DNA of 42,929 nt from CAZBZG01 sp964496245 (GTDB lineage Bacteria > Planctomycetota > SZUA-567), in NCBI GenBank assembly GCA_964496245.1, contig CAZBZG010000001.1:1-42929 (forward strand), read 5' to 3'. The translations under genes and the position numbers were made by a program. The notes below the pieces were generated by a model, which was not told the origin of the DNA, did not search any database, and was given only the letters and a program-made list of their open reading frames with translations. Positions within the stretch are counted from its first letter, which is position 1. The number at the start of each line of letters is the position of its first letter. Below, piece by piece: positions 31,329 through 38,481 of this stretch.

Positions 31329-31344
31329 TGGTATTGGGTTTGCT
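31329..31344 (+). promoter_or_regulatory. sigma-54-type promoter (right arm, pair 3)
   Basis: TGGTATTGGGTTTGCT has GG and GC 10 nt apart and 14 of 16 consensus matches. It reads towards the rhodanese gene, leaving a leader of about 120 nt. Confidence 0.6.
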
Positions 31345-31476
31345 GCTCAGAAAGGGCTGAGCGCGCCTTTGCGCGCCGGTCATTGGATCCCAGGGATGCT
31401 GCAGCAGGCCCTGCTGAGCGCCCGACCCGAAGCCTGAAGGAGACTGCAGTAGTTCCGTCACAAGGAGATGATCGCC

Positions 31477-31836
31477 ATGCAAAAAATCTCGCGCGAACAG
31501 CTGCGCACCAGACGCGACGCCAAACCGGAGCTGGCGCTGATCGACGTGCGGGGACCGAACGCCTTCTGGACCTCGCACCTGCCAGAGGCGCGGAACATCC
31601 CGCTCGGGGAAGACTTCGAAGAGGACTTGGACAAGGTCGTGCCGGACAAGGACACGGACCTCGTGATGTACGGCAGCGCGTCCGACCCCGACGCGGTGAT
31701 TGCTGCCGCCCGGCGGGCCGAGGGCCTGGGGTACCGGCGCGTGGACGTCTATCTCGGCGGGCACGAGGAATGGCTGGCGACGGCGCTCCCCGTCATCTCG
31801 CTCGGCGACCAGGAGCCGCGGGAGCCGCCCGATTGA
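31477..31836 (+). CDS. rhodanese-like domain protein without active-site cysteine
   Basis: This 119-residue single rhodanese domain includes ELALIDVRGPNAFWTSHLPEA, split as ELALIDVRGPN and FWTSHLPEARNIPLGE, then a VVPDKDTDLVMYGSASDPDA strand. The position normally holding the catalytic Cys (Y-C-x-x-G-x-R-S) reads VMYGSASDPDA, with Gly-Ser where Cys is expected, so sulfur transfer is unlikely. It may be a binding or phosphatase-like variant. The ATG at 31477 is nine bases after AAGGAG; ATG 31468 is too close. It is followed after 46 bp by a phosphoribosyltransferase gene on the same strand. Confidence 0.82.
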   Translation: MQKISREQLRTRRDAKPELALIDVRGPNAFWTSHLPEARNIPLGEDFEEDLDKVVPDKDTDLVMYGSASDPDAVIAAARRAEGLGYRRVDVYLGGHEEWLATALPVISLGDQEPREPPD

Positions 31837-31882
31837 GATCGCCGCGCGTCGGCTGCGGCGCGAAGACGCACGGAGCTCGCTC

Positions 31883-32614
31883 ATGGACAAGATCCGCATC
31901 GGCCATCGCGTGCAACATCCCACGCCCGCGTTCCAGGATCGCGCGGAAGCGGGCGAGGCGCTGGCCGCCTTCGTGGACCCGCCGCCAGCCGGGGAGGAAG
32001 CCTACGTGCTCGGCTTGCCGCGGGGCGGCATTCCCGTGGCCGCGCCGCTGGCGCGGCACCTCGCCGCTTCGCTCGCGCCCGTGTTCGTACGCAAGCTTCC
32101 CATTCCGCAGGCGCCCGAGATGGGATTCGGTGCAGTGGCCCTCGACGGCAGCGTGATGCTGAACGACCGCGTGGTGCAGGAATTCGCCCTGGACCCGGAC
32201 ACCATCGACGCCGTAGCCGAAGAGGTGCGGGAAGAAGTGCGCCGCCGGGCCCGGGTCTACCAGAAGAGCGACCAGCCGCCCGTGGTGGCCGGGAAACACG
32301 TGTTCGTGGTCGACGACGGGCTGGCCACAGGGTACACCGCGGCCGCAGCCGCAGCCATGCTTCGTCACCTCGCGCCCCGTTCGTTGCGCCTGACCGTCCC
32401 GGTCACGCCCGTCCGGACGCTGGCCACGGTGGAGCCGCAGTTCGACCGCATCGAATGCCTGCTGGTCCAGCGCGGCGGTTCCTTTGCCGTGGCCTCCTTC
32501 TACCAGGACTTCCACGACCTCTCCGACGACGAGGTCCGCAACCGGCTCGCCGAGGCCGCCCCTCGGGCCGGGGCGCACCGGGAACGGCCGCATCCCGGAA
32601 AGCCGGGACATTGA
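31883..32614 (+). CDS. phosphoribosyltransferase-family protein
   Basis: This 243-residue protein has the type I PRTase fold. LGLPRGGIPVAAPLARHL forms the first loop, VFVRKLPIPQAPEMGFGAVA follows, and the PRPP-binding motif is VVDDGLATGYTAAAA (from about residue 143). A C-terminal segment (FYQDFHDLSDDEVRNRL) matches a branch often found beside stress genes, whose substrate is unknown to me. It is not a clear hypoxanthine, uracil or orotate enzyme. The ATG at 31883 has CGGAG seven bases upstream. It sits in an operon with the rhodanese-like gene under a sigma-54-type promoter. The last ~20 residues are His/Arg/Gly-rich. Confidence 0.82.
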   Translation: MDKIRIGHRVQHPTPAFQDRAEAGEALAAFVDPPPAGEEAYVLGLPRGGIPVAAPLARHLAASLAPVFVRKLPIPQAPEMGFGAVALDGSVMLNDRVVQEFALDPDTIDAVAEEVREEVRRRARVYQKSDQPPVVAGKHVFVVDDGLATGYTAAAAAAMLRHLAPRSLRLTVPVTPVRTLATVEPQFDRIECLLVQRGGSFAVASFYQDFHDLSDDEVRNRLAEAAPRAGAHRERPHPGKPGH

Positions 32615-32649
32615 AGCGCCCCTGACCGAGCACAACCCACAACCCGACC

Positions 32650-32833
32650 GGTGGGCATGCGGATGCTCGGCCTTGCGGAATGGCAGCGGATCACGGTGCT
32701 TTGCTGCATGGGAGGGAGGCGGCATGCCCACCCCCGGTGGGCACGCGGATGCTCGTCCTTGCGAAATGGCGGCGGAGCACGGTGCATGGCTGCATGGGAG
32801 GGAGGCGGCATGCCCACCTGGAAGGTGGGCATG
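32650..32833. repeat. 86-bp tandem repeat with terminal hairpin (family D)
   Basis: Two near-identical units (32650 and 32736, period 86 bp) each begin GGTGGGCAYGCGGATGCTCG and end GGAGGGAGGCGGCATGCCCA plus CC, so each unit is bounded by inverted GGTGGGCATGC/GCATGCCCACC. A third start at 32824 closes a perfect 11-bp hairpin with a GGA loop (CATGCCCACCT/AGGTGGGCATG, 32809-32833). The block fills the gap between convergent genes and may act as a bidirectional terminator. Confidence 0.85.
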
Positions 32834-32854
32834 GCACCCTGCAGGCAATGCGCC

Positions 32855-34051
32855 TCACTCCGCCAGTACGAACCGGAGGAGACCGGCGAGGGGCGCCTTG
32901 CCGGGCATGGCGTCGCGGTCCAACTGGTGCACGCGGGCGCCTCTCTGCAGGGCTGAGACCGCGATCCGGTTGAGGAGGTCTTCGTCTCCGGCCTGACGCG
33001 CATCGTGCATCATCACCCCGCCGTTCACGTTCTGCATCCGCCCCCAGCACCGGGCACCGCGCGCCACCAACAGCACGTCGATCTGTTCGTTGGCGGCCGC
33101 GTTCAGGAGGCCGCGCACGTCGCGCAGCACGTACGGCGTCTCCACCCGGCTGCGCACCCGCGCTGCGTCCTCCTCCCTGTCCTCTTCCAGCCAGTCGGCG
33201 AGCGCATCCATTGCGCGGCTGAAGAGGTCGGTATCGGTCATGCGGTGCGGATCGGCCTTGATGCCGCCGGCGACCAGATTCTTGTGATGCGTCGTCTCGC
33301 AATAGAGAGTGTGGAGCGGCTCGGCCGCGGCCAGGACGAGGGGGTTGTGGTTCCGCTGGAAACGGCGACAGACTGCGGCATCCACACGGCGACAGAACTC
33401 CTCCCGCCGCTTCTTCTTTTCGGTCTGGTCCACGCCCGCCCCTTGGCCGTGAAAGGCGGCCGGACGTTCCTGACCCGGACCGGCGGGCGCGGTGCCGGTG
33501 TGCCACTGGACGCTGTTGTCGTCCTGATACAGGGCCTCGATCTCGTCGATGGAGCGGGGACAGCCCGGCAACTGGATCTGGCGCAGGGCGTACCGGCTGC
33601 CCACGAACAGGCGCACGCTCTCGGGGCTCAGCGCCAGGAGGCCGAAGGTCCGCGTGGCGCTCAGGATCGGCAGGACCGGGGTCACGTGAAAGCAGCTGCC
33701 CGCGATGACCGCGGCCTCCACGGAGTAGGGGAGCCGGTGCTGATGGACCCCCTGCGGCGAAAGGAAGCAGGCCATGGCGCTGGCCGGCCGCGCGGTCGAT
33801 CCGTCGGCCTCCACCGGCCCGGATCGCAGGCTGGCCAGGAGTTCGTCCGCCTGCGTAGGCCGCGCGCCCCGTTCCTGCAGGCGCTGCCGGGCTTCGCGCA
33901 GCAGGTTCTTCAGCTCGATGCGATTGCCGCGGCTCTCGGGACCCGCGGAGACCAAAGGCATGTAGAGCGACAGGCTCATCTCGTCCTCATGACTGACCAG
34001 GACGTCGCGATCGCGATGGTGCAGCCAGGGAATGGCTGTCTGTGTGGTCAT
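32855..34051 (-). CDS. baeRF-type (bacterial eRF1-like) protein
   Basis: This 398-residue protein resembles the bacterial archaeo-eukaryotic release-factor-like (baeRF) family. The N-terminal part has SLSLYMPLVSAGPESRGNRI, ELKNLLREARQRL and a strand block LLALSPESVRLFVGSRYALR. The middle reads PLVLAAAEPLHTLYCETTHH with a KNLVAGGI loop, and the C-terminal RNA-binding-like third has QIDVLLVARGARCWGRM and DLLNRIAVSALQRGARVHQL. Relatives are proposed to act on stalled or stressed ribosomes, or as nucleases, but few have been tested. I see no GGQ motif. The ATG at 34051 lies five bases after AAGGAG. A sigma-54-type promoter at 34127-34142 and a shared activator site link it to the divergent CHAD gene. 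Confidence 0.75.
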   Translation of the reverse strand: MTTQTAIPWLHHRDRDVLVSHEDEMSLSLYMPLVSAGPESRGNRIELKNLLREARQRLQERGARPTQADELLASLRSGPVEADGSTARPASAMACFLSPQGVHQHRLPYSVEAAVIAGSCFHVTPVLPILSATRTFGLLALSPESVRLFVGSRYALRQIQLPGCPRSIDEIEALYQDDNSVQWHTGTAPAGPGQERPAAFHGQGAGVDQTEKKKRREEFCRRVDAAVCRRFQRNHNPLVLAAAEPLHTLYCETTHHKNLVAGGIKADPHRMTDTDLFSRAMDALADWLEEDREEDAARVRSRVETPYVLRDVRGLLNAAANEQIDVLLVARGARCWGRMQNVNGGVMMHDARQAGDEDLLNRIAVSALQRGARVHQLDRDAMPGKAPLAGLLRFVLAE

Positions 34052-34126
34052 GTGGGCTCCTTGCTCTTGCGTTCGGCGTCGCACTCCGCCGTCCAACGGC
34101 TGCGTGCGACGTCCGCATGTACGGCC

Positions 34127-34142
34127 TACAAGGTCCGTGCCA
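34127..34142 (-). promoter_or_regulatory. sigma-54-type promoter (left arm, pair 4)
   Basis: The minus strand reads TGGCACGGACCTTGTA: a perfect -24 box and a TTGTA -12 box in place of TTGCA, with the correct spacing. It is 61 bp from the activator site, the same distance as both arms of pair 3. Confidence 0.55.
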
Positions 34143-34203
34143 GAGGCGGCCGCCCACAAGAGCCGCGCGTGCGGGCGCTTGGCTGGACGCGCCTGTGGAT
34201 CGC

Positions 34204-34240
34204 GTCGCAAATGCGCGAGTCGCCGTCTCAAGCATGCGAC
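34204..34240. promoter_or_regulatory. tandem palindromic activator site (pair 4)
   Basis: GTCGCA-AATG-CGCGAG (34204-34219) and GTCTCA-AGCA-TGCGAC (34225-34240) are again 21 bp apart. The site lies 61 bp from the left promoter and 175 bp from the right. Confidence 0.66.
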
Positions 34241-34415
34241 AGGAAGGCGCCCGCAGCTTCCCGCGCCTGCCCATCCGCTTGCTGTGCGCCCGTGCCGCGG
34301 ACTGGGCTACGCCCCACGAAAAGCCTGCCGGATCGGCATGTGCGTGCTTGGCACGGCCGCGGGCTCGCAGCCTCCTGCACCTGCGCTACCCGCGCGCGAG
34401 GGGCATACGTCCCAT

Positions 34416-34431
34416 TGGTACACCGGTTGCA
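34416..34431 (+). promoter_or_regulatory. sigma-54-type promoter (right arm, pair 4)
   Basis: TGGTACACCGGTTGCA matches all but one consensus position, with GG and GC 10 nt apart. The predicted transcript starts near 34443, giving an 85-nt leader and ruling out upstream starts for the CHAD gene. Confidence 0.66.
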
Positions 34432-34527
34432 GCCATCTGACCAATGTCGATGGAACCACCAGAGCACCCGCTTGCTGCGGGAAACCGTAACGCGATGCGC
34501 GGACGCGGACGGAAGGAGGGAGATCTC

Positions 34528-35430
34528 ATGGGGTACAGGCTCGAACCCGCCGAAGCGCTGCCCGCCGGCCTTCAGCGCATCGTGTGCGAACAGATCGACG
34601 ATGCGGTCGAAGAGCTCGGCCGGCCGGCCGAGGAGCGTGAAGAGGCCGTGCACGAAGCGCGCAAGTGCTTCAAGAAGATCCGCGCCGTGATTCGGCTCGT
34701 GCGGGACGAGCTCCCGCGTCCGGTCTACAAGCGCGAGAACGCGTGCTTCCGCGACGCCGGCCGCAATCTGGCCGAAGCCCGCGACAGCGCGGTGCGCGGA
34801 GAGACGCTCGACAAGCTGACCGAGCGTTTCGCCTGCGAACTCGCGCAGGACGCGTTCGCCGACCTGCGCGCGGTCTTTTGCCAGCAGCACCAGGAGGCGA
34901 GCCAGCGTCTGCTCGAAGAGGGGAACACGGCGGAGGAGACCGTGGCCGTGCTCTGCGACGCGCGCACCCGCGTGGCCGGATGGACGGACGTGGACGACCG
35001 GTTCTGTTCGGTTCACGACGGGCTGAAGCGCGTGTACAAGCGCGGCCGCAACGGCATGGACGCCGCCTGCGACGATCCCACGGCCGAGAACTTCCACGAA
35101 TGGCGCAAGCGCGTGAAGTATCTCTGGTACCACACCCGCCTCCTGCGGCCGGTGTGGCCCAAGCTCATGAAGACGCTGGCCAGCCAGATCCATGATCTCG
35201 CGAATGTCCTGGGCGACGACCACGACCTGGCCGAACTGGGGAAAACCGTGGCCGCTATTGAGGCCGCGCACACGGAAGAGGAGCGCGACGCCCTGCTCGC
35301 CCTGATCGACCGCCGCCAGCAGGACCTGCGCGCATCCGCCCGTCCGCTGGGCGCGCGCGTGTACGCGGAGAAGCCGTCGGCCTTGGTGGATCGGGTGGGA
35401 ACGTATTGGGACGTGATGCGGGGGGCGTAG
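34528..35430 (+). CDS. CHAD-domain protein
   Basis: This 300-residue all-helical CHAD protein has the paired conserved basic helices EEREEAVHEARKCFKKIRAV and NFHEWRKRVKYLWYHTRLL, together with the LGDDHDLA motif. CHAD domains bind inorganic polyphosphate through these His/Arg/Lys surfaces and are often near polyphosphate metabolism or CYTH genes. No CYTH domain is fused here and no polyphosphate kinase is in the window. The ATG at 34528 follows a strong GGAAGGAGGGAG sequence. It is transcribed divergently from the baeRF-type gene with a shared activator site and is convergent with the P-type ATPase (38-bp gap). Confidence 0.9.
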   Translation: MGYRLEPAEALPAGLQRIVCEQIDDAVEELGRPAEEREEAVHEARKCFKKIRAVIRLVRDELPRPVYKRENACFRDAGRNLAEARDSAVRGETLDKLTERFACELAQDAFADLRAVFCQQHQEASQRLLEEGNTAEETVAVLCDARTRVAGWTDVDDRFCSVHDGLKRVYKRGRNGMDAACDDPTAENFHEWRKRVKYLWYHTRLLRPVWPKLMKTLASQIHDLANVLGDDHDLAELGKTVAAIEAAHTEEERDALLALIDRRQQDLRASARPLGARVYAEKPSALVDRVGTYWDVMRGA

Positions 35431-35468
35431 GGACAGGGACGGGGCGTATGCATAGGGCCTGGATGCGC

Positions 35469-38186
35469 TCATGGGGACTCCTCCCGCCGAAGCCGCGCGT
35501 ACACGAGCTTCGCGATCTGTCCCGCGACCAGCGTGCCGAAGCTGCAGGCGAGCACGAGCGCCCAGCCGTGCACGCCGGGCGGCCGGGTCTTGAGGACGAA
35601 TTGGGCGCCGGGCAGGTAGACTGCGCCCAGCATCAGCGGCACGCAGAGCGCGATCGCAGCCCAGACCCAGGGATTGCGCGTCACCTGGTTGCGCCAGAGG
35701 TGCGAACCGGGCGGGCGCATGTTGAAGACGTGCCAGAGCCGCGACAGGCCCAGGGTCAGAAACGAGAGCGTGATGGCTTCATGCGGCTGAAGGTGCCACA
35801 CGGCGATGCCTACGTAGAGCGCCGTCAGCGTGAACACCGCGATCACCAGGCCGTACCCCGAGATCATCCACCAGTCGCGCGCAGCCAGGATCGGCCGCTC
35901 GGGGTCGCGGGGCGGACGGGCCATGACGTTCTCGTCGCCCTCGCCGATGCCGAGCGCGAGCGCGGGGAAGACGTCCAGGATCATGTTGAGAAACAGGATC
36001 TGCAGCGGCAAGAGCGGCAGCCACTTGCTCACTGTGGCGGCCGCGCCCACGGCCATGATCTCGGCGACGTTCCCCGAGAGCAGGTAGAGGATGAACCGCC
36101 GGATGTTGCCGAAGATGATGCGGCCGAACCGGATCGCGGTCACAATGGTGTTGAACCGGTCGTCCTGGAGCACGATGTCCGCTGCTTCGCGGGCGACCTG
36201 GGTGCCGCGCCGGCCCATGACCACGCCCACGTCCGCCTGTTTGAGAGCGGGCGCGTCGTTCACGCCGTCGCCCAGCATGGCGATCACGCCCCCCGCCTGC
36301 TGGTGGAGCTCGAGCAGGCTCATCTTCTGCTCGGGCGTGGCGCGCGCGAAGATGACCGCGTTCCGCGCCTCTTCCTTCTCGTCTTCGCTGAGCGCCTCGT
36401 CGTCGTCGAAGCGGGGGCCCACCGTGGCCTCGCCGTCTCGAATCAGGCCGAGCTCGCGGCCCACGTAGAGCGCGGTCTCGGCCTGGTCGCCCGTGATCAT
36501 GACCACGCGGATGCCGGCCTGCTGGCACTCGCTGAGCCCCTCGCGCACGGCCGCACGGGGCGGATCCATGAGTCCGGCGAAGCCGAGAAACTCCAGGTCC
36601 TCGTAGGGCGCCGCGTCCGCCGCGTCCGCGCGCTTCTGGGCGAACGCGAGCACGCGCAGGCCTTGGCCGGCCATGTCGCGATTGGTCTGGCGCCAGCGCT
36701 CGCGATCGTCCTCCGCAAGCGGCCGCGTATCGCCGTCAATGCGTACGTGCGCAGCCTGTTCCAGCACGGCCTCGGGCGCGCCCTTGACCGCATAGAGCCA
36801 TGTGCCCTCGTCCGCCTTGTGCACGGTGGCCATCATCTTGGTGTCCGGGTCGAAGGCTTCCTCGTGGTCTTCGGGCATGCGTTCGAGCAGCTCGTCGCGT
36901 TCGAATCCCGCATCGCGGCCCGCTTCCAAAAGCGCCACCTCCATGGGGTCGCCCACGCCGGCTGCCTGGCCGTTTCCGTCGTCGGCCTTCTCCGAAAGCG
37001 AGGCGTTGTTGCAGAGCACGCCCGCCCGGAGTGCGTCGCGCACCGCCTCCGGGTACGACTCGTCGTCGCCTTTGTTGAGCGTGACGTCGCCCGCCTCGGC
37101 TTTGAGGCGCACCGCCTGCATGCGGTTCTCGGTGAGCGTGCCCGTCTTGTCGGTCAGGATCAGGTTGGTGCTGCCCAGGGTCTCCACGGCCGAGAGCTGC
37201 TCGACCAGGGCGTTTCGCTTGGCCATGCGGTGCATGCCCCGGGCGAGCGCGATGGTGGCCACGATCGGCAGGCCCTCGGGCACGGTGGCCACAGCCAGGG
37301 CAATGGCGGTCTCCACGATCAGGAAGAGGTCCTTGCCCGCGATCCCGCCGACCACAGCCATCACCGCGCAGATGCCGAGGGTGACCCAGATGAGGTGCCG
37401 GCCGAGGTGGTCCAGTCGTTTTTCGATGGGCGCGCGCTCTTCCTCGGCTTCCTCCACGAGGGACGAGACCCGGCCGAGCTCGGTCTGCATGCCCGTGGCC
37501 ACGACCACGCCCGCGCCCGATCCTTCGGTCACGGCCGTGCCCTTGAAGAGCATGCTCGCCTGCTCGGCCAGCGGCGCGTCCGCGTCGACCGGGGCCTCCT
37601 GTTTGGCCACGGGCATGGATTCGCCCGTGAGCGCGGATTCATTCGTCTCCAGGCGCGCGGATTCGAGCACGCGCAAATCAGCGGTCACGATGTCGCCGCT
37701 GTCCAGGATCACGATGTCTCCCGGCACCAGGTCGGTGGCGGCCACGGTCTGGAGCTCGCCTTCGCGCCGGACCGTGGTCTCCCTGCGGCCCATGCGCTGG
37801 AGCGCCTCCATGCTGCGCACGGCCCGCCACTCGGTCACGAACCCGATGGCGCCGTTGATGAGAAGTGCACCCAGCACGGCGAATCCTTCCACGGTCTGGC
37901 CGAAGACAAAGGCCAGCACCGAGGCCGCGGCCAGGAGCGCGCCGATGACGTTGGCGAACTGATCCACGAGGATGGAGAGTGCGCTGCGGCGCTGGGCTTT
38001 GCGCAGGCGGTTGCGCCCCGCGCGCCTGCGGCGGCCGCGCGCATCCTTGGACGAGAGCCCGTGGTCGGCGCTCACGCCAAGCGTCTGGAGCACCGCGTCC
38101 GCAGATTCGCTGGCAGGCGAGTCCGGCTCCTGCCACGCGGCAGGATCGCTCTGCGGTCCGGATTCCGATCGAGACGCGTCGGACAT
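35469..38186 (-). CDS. P-type cation-transporting ATPase, P2 (Ca2+/PMCA/SERCA-like) type
   Basis: This 905-residue P-type ATPase contains the cation_ATPase_N region (LQTLGVSADHGLSSKDARGR), actuator motif SALTGESMPVAK, the transmembrane PEGLP motif in VATVPEGLPIVATIALA, the phosphorylation site DKTGTLTEN (D346), MITGDQAETA and the hinge MLGDGVNDAPALKQADVG. About ten membrane helices are present, with NMILDVFPALALGIGEGDEN near the end of M6. PEGLP and the lack of an N-terminal metal-binding domain favour Ca2+ or other hard-cation transport over heavy metals. The ATG at 38186 has GAGGAG four bases upstream; the predicted transcript starts near 38209, so the upstream ATG at 38225 is not used. It is divergent from polX. 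Confidence 0.93.
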   Translation of the reverse strand: MSDASRSESGPQSDPAAWQEPDSPASESADAVLQTLGVSADHGLSSKDARGRRRRAGRNRLRKAQRRSALSILVDQFANVIGALLAAASVLAFVFGQTVEGFAVLGALLINGAIGFVTEWRAVRSMEALQRMGRRETTVRREGELQTVAATDLVPGDIVILDSGDIVTADLRVLESARLETNESALTGESMPVAKQEAPVDADAPLAEQASMLFKGTAVTEGSGAGVVVATGMQTELGRVSSLVEEAEEERAPIEKRLDHLGRHLIWVTLGICAVMAVVGGIAGKDLFLIVETAIALAVATVPEGLPIVATIALARGMHRMAKRNALVEQLSAVETLGSTNLILTDKTGTLTENRMQAVRLKAEAGDVTLNKGDDESYPEAVRDALRAGVLCNNASLSEKADDGNGQAAGVGDPMEVALLEAGRDAGFERDELLERMPEDHEEAFDPDTKMMATVHKADEGTWLYAVKGAPEAVLEQAAHVRIDGDTRPLAEDDRERWRQTNRDMAGQGLRVLAFAQKRADAADAAPYEDLEFLGFAGLMDPPRAAVREGLSECQQAGIRVVMITGDQAETALYVGRELGLIRDGEATVGPRFDDDEALSEDEKEEARNAVIFARATPEQKMSLLELHQQAGGVIAMLGDGVNDAPALKQADVGVVMGRRGTQVAREAADIVLQDDRFNTIVTAIRFGRIIFGNIRRFILYLLSGNVAEIMAVGAAATVSKWLPLLPLQILFLNMILDVFPALALGIGEGDENVMARPPRDPERPILAARDWWMISGYGLVIAVFTLTALYVGIAVWHLQPHEAITLSFLTLGLSRLWHVFNMRPPGSHLWRNQVTRNPWVWAAIALCVPLMLGAVYLPGAQFVLKTRPPGVHGWALVLACSFGTLVAGQIAKLVYARLRREESP

Positions 38187-38220
38187 GAGGCTCCTCAGGT
38201 GCTCGCGTGGTTTTGGGGGA

Positions 38221-38236
38221 TACAACTGCGGTGCCA
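38221..38236 (-). promoter_or_regulatory. sigma-54-type promoter (left arm, pair 5)
   Basis: The minus strand reads TGGCACCGCAGTTGTA: a perfect -24 box and TTGTA -12 box, as at 34127. It drives the P-type ATPase gene. Between it and the activator site lies a complete palindromic repeat (38250-38321). Confidence 0.58.
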
Positions 38237-38249
38237 GCGCACAGCATTT

Positions 38250-38321
38250 GTAGGGTGGGATTCATCCCACGCGTCCAAGCCCTCGGACCGCTTGCGCCGC
38301 GTGGGGCAAGCCCCACCCTAC
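38250..38321. repeat. palindromic repeat, family C, between activator site and promoter
   Basis: The outer stem GTAGGGTGGG pairs with CCCACCCTAC. Inner hairpins are GTGGGATTCATCCCAC and GTGGGGCAAGCCCCAC. At 72 bp it is the same size and plan as family A but different in sequence. Its right end abuts the activator site at 38322 exactly. Confidence 0.86.
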
Positions 38322-38358
38322 GTCTCATGCGTGCGACATCGCGTCGCAATGCTGCGAC
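38322..38358. promoter_or_regulatory. tandem palindromic activator site (pair 5, best copy)
   Basis: GTCTCA-TGCG-TGCGAC (38322-38337) is followed 21 bp on by GTCGCA-ATGC-TGCGAC (38343-38358), the latter with perfect 6-bp arms. It lies 51 bp from the right promoter and 85 bp from the left, the latter gap holding the family C repeat. Confidence 0.72.
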
Positions 38359-38409
38359 CATCCCCGGACCGACACACGCCGAGCCGATTGCGTTCGGCCC
38401 CGCTGCCCG

Positions 38410-38425
38410 TGGCACACCCGTTGCT
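38410..38425 (+). promoter_or_regulatory. sigma-54-type promoter (right arm, pair 5)
   Basis: TGGCACACCCGTTGCT is a full match to TGGCACRNNNNTTGCW, the best promoter of the window. It drives polX, leaving a leader of about 45 nt. Confidence 0.75.
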
Positions 38426-38481
38426 TCCCGCTCGCAGGCTACGCGCCTCCAGCAGAGGCCGCGCGCACGAGGACACGCACC

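Noticed and set aside
34330..34375. A closer plus-strand promoter for the CHAD gene (TGGCACGGCCGCGGGC)
   Set aside because: GG and GC are 11 nt apart and the -12 box lacks TTG; the promoter at 34416 is far better.
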